Source: Cytospora piceicola
Taxonomy: Eukaryota; Ascomycota; Sordariomycetes; Diaporthales; Cytosporaceae
Assembly (NCBI GenBank): GCA_023375675.1
Contig: JALQBC010000002.1
Location: forward strand, 1,860,001-1,924,000
Direction of reading: 5' to 3'
DNA length: 64,000 nucleotides
The position numbers and the translations under genes are program-made. Each line of letters starts with the position of its first letter. Position 1 is the stretch's first letter. Shown piece by piece: positions 60,968 through 64,000 of the stretch. A model generated the notes under the pieces. It saw nothing but the letters and a program-made list of their open reading frames with translations. It searched no databases and had not been told where the DNA came from.

Positions 60968-61216
60968 TGTGACGTGATCAGGCTGATTACGGCACAGGGC
61001 TCGTTTTCAATTACATGATATTGTGAATTATCGAAGAGGTTCTGCCTATCGAAGAAAAGAAAAAAAGAAGAAACAGAACCTAAGGCCTAAAGCCTAGCTA
61101 TTTAAACTAAGGTGTAGGCGATTCGAGAAGCTTATCGATAAGGCTAGTAGCAGGGTCAGGGTGTAACCTTAACCCTGCTGCTAGTCCCGCTTCCGTTCGC
61201 CCTATAACTATAATAA
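60968..61216 (-). repeat. 3' LTR of gypsy-3 (minus orientation)
   Basis: This ~249-bp LTR reads TGTGACGTGATCAGGCTGAT on the plus strand; in element orientation it ends ...ATCACGTCACA. A purine tract of seven G (plus-strand CCCCCCC at 61,217-61,223) directly abuts the other end, as a polypurine tract next to a 3' LTR should. The LTR keeps TpG/CpA sites while the internal part has lost most. It is inserted in the AAGT array of LTR D; the left flanking pentamer is GTTAT, the right partner being outside the window. Confidence 0.75.
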
Positions 61217-64000
61217 CCCCCCCCTTAAAAAAGCGCAGGGTAAAGCTATAAAAATAAAAATACAGTATACGCCCGCGATTAAACTTATAACTCGTACCGA
61301 TATAGCGTTTTCCCGGTTAGAGGAGGGATAACTTTAAGGAATAGACTACTATACTAAGGGCCCTTATACCTTAGTTTATAGTCTCCTCCTACGCTTAGTT
61401 ACTAGTAACCTAAGAGCGCTTATAAGCGTTAACAGCTATCCCCTTTTTCTCGTCTAAATTACCGTTATAAGCGGTCGTATCGTCGACTATATCGTCGATT
61501 ATATCGTCGACTATAAATATACTAATGCCCCGTTTATATACCGATTTACAAGGAGGTTATCGACCTGTCGTATTTTAAGGCACGTTATTGTTTAAATATA
61601 AAGGTGCTAATTAATCGCTTAATTAAGTATTTAACTAGTATTAAAATCGTTTAGGCGGTCCGGCGTACTCGGAATATTTCTTATAGTAGTTATAGAAAGC
61701 TACCGGGGCGTTACGTAAGTCGGCGGTAGGGTACTACTTAAGATCCTTATTTTAGCCTCTCTACTATATACAGTACTATAGCTTACGATAGTATATCCGA
61801 AAGGCTACTACCTACTCGACTTCTTATTCTTTATCGCTATTTATAATCTCTCTTTCGGGACGTAAAGGTTCCTGCCTAAAAAACAGGTTTCGTAAGTCTT
61901 TACGTAAACGATTCGTATAGAATCTGTAACAGCCTCTTTACGTTAAAGAAACCTTTAGGATATATAAATTATTCTTAATGTTAATGATCTTATACGATTA
62001 CTAGGTTAACGGAAAATTAAGTTTAATATTAAGTCGGTCGGTAGTCTAAGTCTTCTTTATAATAAAAACGTAATTTCTAATTATAAAGTTTAGAACTTAA
62101 CGATATTAGTTTACTTATCGTGTTATTCTATTTTAAAAGTCTTTTAAAGCTTATCGGGCCCGATTAATATAGCCTTATATTATCTTTACGGTAGCTTATA
62201 CCTGTTAACGAGAGAGACGGTTTTATAAAGACTTAAAGTTTTAGGTTTAGCTTTCTTAATTAAAATAGAGGCGAAGCTAGAATTTGTAATATACCTCGAA
62301 AAGTGTTAACCCCTTTAATAATTTATAAGAGAAATAAGCCTAAGTAAAGTTTAAAGCTAAGATTATAAGAGACTAATTATTTTAATAATAATTAACGAAC
62401 AGTCGGAGTTATTAGTCGATTTATTAGTTAAGGTTTTTAACTTATTTAGTAGTTTAAGAATATCCGGCTAAAGCGAGGTTTTACTTAATACTTATAATCC
62501 GGCAGGTTTTATTTATAAAGGCAGAGACGAATTACAGACCTCGATCCGAAATAATAGATTTAGGTAATCTAAATACTTTAAAAGGTCTTTTATAATATAT
62601 TTAGGTAGTATCTGCTACCGTTACTGTATTAGTATAAAGTATATATTATAATATTTTAGAAAAATAATCGACTACTATTAAAAGGTTATTATAACCTTTA
62701 CGATTATTAGGTATCTTCTTAAAGTCTATAACTAAATACTGTTAATATCGTTACGGTAGTAGTAAGGGATAAAGTAAGCTTAAAGTCTTATCCCGAAGGT
62801 ACTTTACCGACCGGTAGGTATAATTAGCTATAAAATAGTAAACGTCTTTACTTAAGCTTAGCTATTAGTACTGTTATTATATAAGCCCTTTTGTCTTATT
62901 ACGTTTAAGGTATACTGTAGTAATTTTAAAGTAAATGTTATCGATTAAACGTGTTTGTAGCTAGTTATAATCGGGGACTATTAGCCGTCTGTTATAAACG
63001 ATATACTAATTGTTTATAAAAGAGAAACTGCCGACGTTTCGGTAAGCTTTATTATAGTATAATTTAAGCGATAAATGTTTATAGTTATAACGGAGTAATA
63101 AACTTATTAATTTTAAGCTTAACTATTTTAGTAGGTATAAAGGTATATCTCCCTTATAGTAGGTAGTACTTATAGTATTATTAGCTGTCGAGTCGACTAG
63201 GTAGAGGTTATATAGCAGATTCAGATCTAGTATATCGTAAATATTGAGTATAAAAAGGTCTATCTCCTTTTCTTATTTACGTTTAAATATACGAATTATA
63301 TAGTATATATCTTACTATTCCTTTTATAAATAAATATTATCCGGGTAGCGCGATATTATATCGGCCGTTATATTCTTTATACCCGGGCGATAAGAGATCG
63401 TAAAGTTAAACTATAATAATAGGTCGGCTTAGCTAGCTTACCGATAATTTAAAAGGCGTTTAGTACTAAAGTAGATTAAGGCTTGGTAATCTGTAATTAC
63501 TTTAAATAAAGCCGCTTATAGCCCGATTAACTTAGCTCTTTAAAACTTAAAACCTCGGATTATAGCTAAAAGCTTTTTATTATAGATACTATAGTTTATC
63601 TCGGCCGGTATTATAGTTTTAAAAAAGAAACTTACCGGATACTACTTATTATTTTCTATTTAGGTTAACACTTTAACGACTACCCTGTTTAATACGTCCG
63701 TTTCTAACTTTATAAGTAGGTTATATTTAAAATAGGCAAGTACCGGTACCGTCGTTAGCCGGTGTTTAAGCTTTTTAAATATAACGTTATAATTTACTAA
63801 CTAATAAAAGCCTTTTCCTTTATAGGTTAGTCGAGTTAAAAGCTTAATAATTCGGCTGTATTTAGGTATAAATCGGCAGTAGAAATTATAAAATCTTAAA
63901 AAGAACTATACCTTTTTTAGTATATTAAGTAGACGTTAATTACAGATTACTATAATTTCTTTAAGGTCGATAAAGATATTTTCTGTTCCGACGATAAATC
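61217..64000 (-). mobile_element. gypsy-3: RIP-mutated Ty3/gypsy internal region, runs off the window
   Basis: It reads right to left, starting at the window edge. The reverse strand of about 63,700-63,350 shows an RNase H block: NYRLPSLNLLQY.TPFKL-type remnants in place of the family's ITDHKALEYF and TKRLLNYRQARW, then YRPG-like SPGYKEYNGRYN. Integrase should occupy about 63,300-61,900 but is too mutated for me to place motifs. The polypurine tract and 3' LTR follow at 61,223-60,968. The RT and gag would be to the right, outside the window. CpA/TpG depletion is strong, though a few sites survive. Confidence 0.7.

Overview
The window is nuclear DNA of a filamentous ascomycete (Pezizomycotina, most likely Sordariomycetes). 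The evidence is short GT-AG introns, recognisable single-copy genes (ATG2, NEM1, NHP2, a rhodopsin-domain membrane protein), intergenic TACCTAGG-type motifs, and a large AT-rich block with the mark of repeat-induced point mutation (RIP). No species is assigned.

Left arm, 1-17 kb, ordinary gene-bearing DNA: the C-terminal end of a glycosyltransferase family 8 gene (+), ATG2 (-), NEM1 (+), a small four-exon DUF1761-type gene (+), NHP2 (-), and a rhodopsin-domain gene (+) with a likely frameshift near its start and a GC-AG intron. ATG2 (bulk lipid transfer at the autophagosome edge) and NEM1 (phosphatase activating the lipin Pah1) are divergently transcribed from one 1.7 kb spacer. Both act in ER/membrane lipid handling, but the proximity may be chance.

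Transition, 17.1-20.9 kb: a 5'-truncated AAA-ATPase pseudogene (-) with several inactivating CpA-to-TpA changes, then about 2.3 kb without a recognisable gene. It includes a tRNA-Gly-like 5' fragment.

Right two thirds, 20.9-64 kb: a nested graveyard of retrotransposons. CpA and TpG are nearly absent while CpG persists, which removes ATG and TGA and explains why almost no open frames remain. Identifiable layers are: gypsy-2 (about 21.4-29.4 kb or more); gypsy-1, a chromovirus between two 1.2-1.4 kb LTRs carrying (CTTA)n arrays (31.7-41.0 kb); a Ty1/copia element (41.4-48.25 kb); a second copia fragment split by a solo LTR, itself split by a Tad-like LINE with a 14-bp target-site duplication (50.5-57.2 kb); an inverted gypsy-1 fragment, its LTR, and a third gypsy in minus orientation running off the right edge. 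Three small inverted-repeat elements (two of exactly 455 bp, one of about 540 bp) sit inside these relics with clean 8-bp target duplications. They are less mutated than their hosts and so may be the youngest layer.

No CRISPR, defence, or biosynthetic system was seen. The most unusual content is the insertion stratigraphy, the pair of 455-bp elements, the CTTA-array LTRs, and the RIP-damaged AAA gene at the edge of the AT-rich block. Splice sites and domain calls are by eye and unverified.
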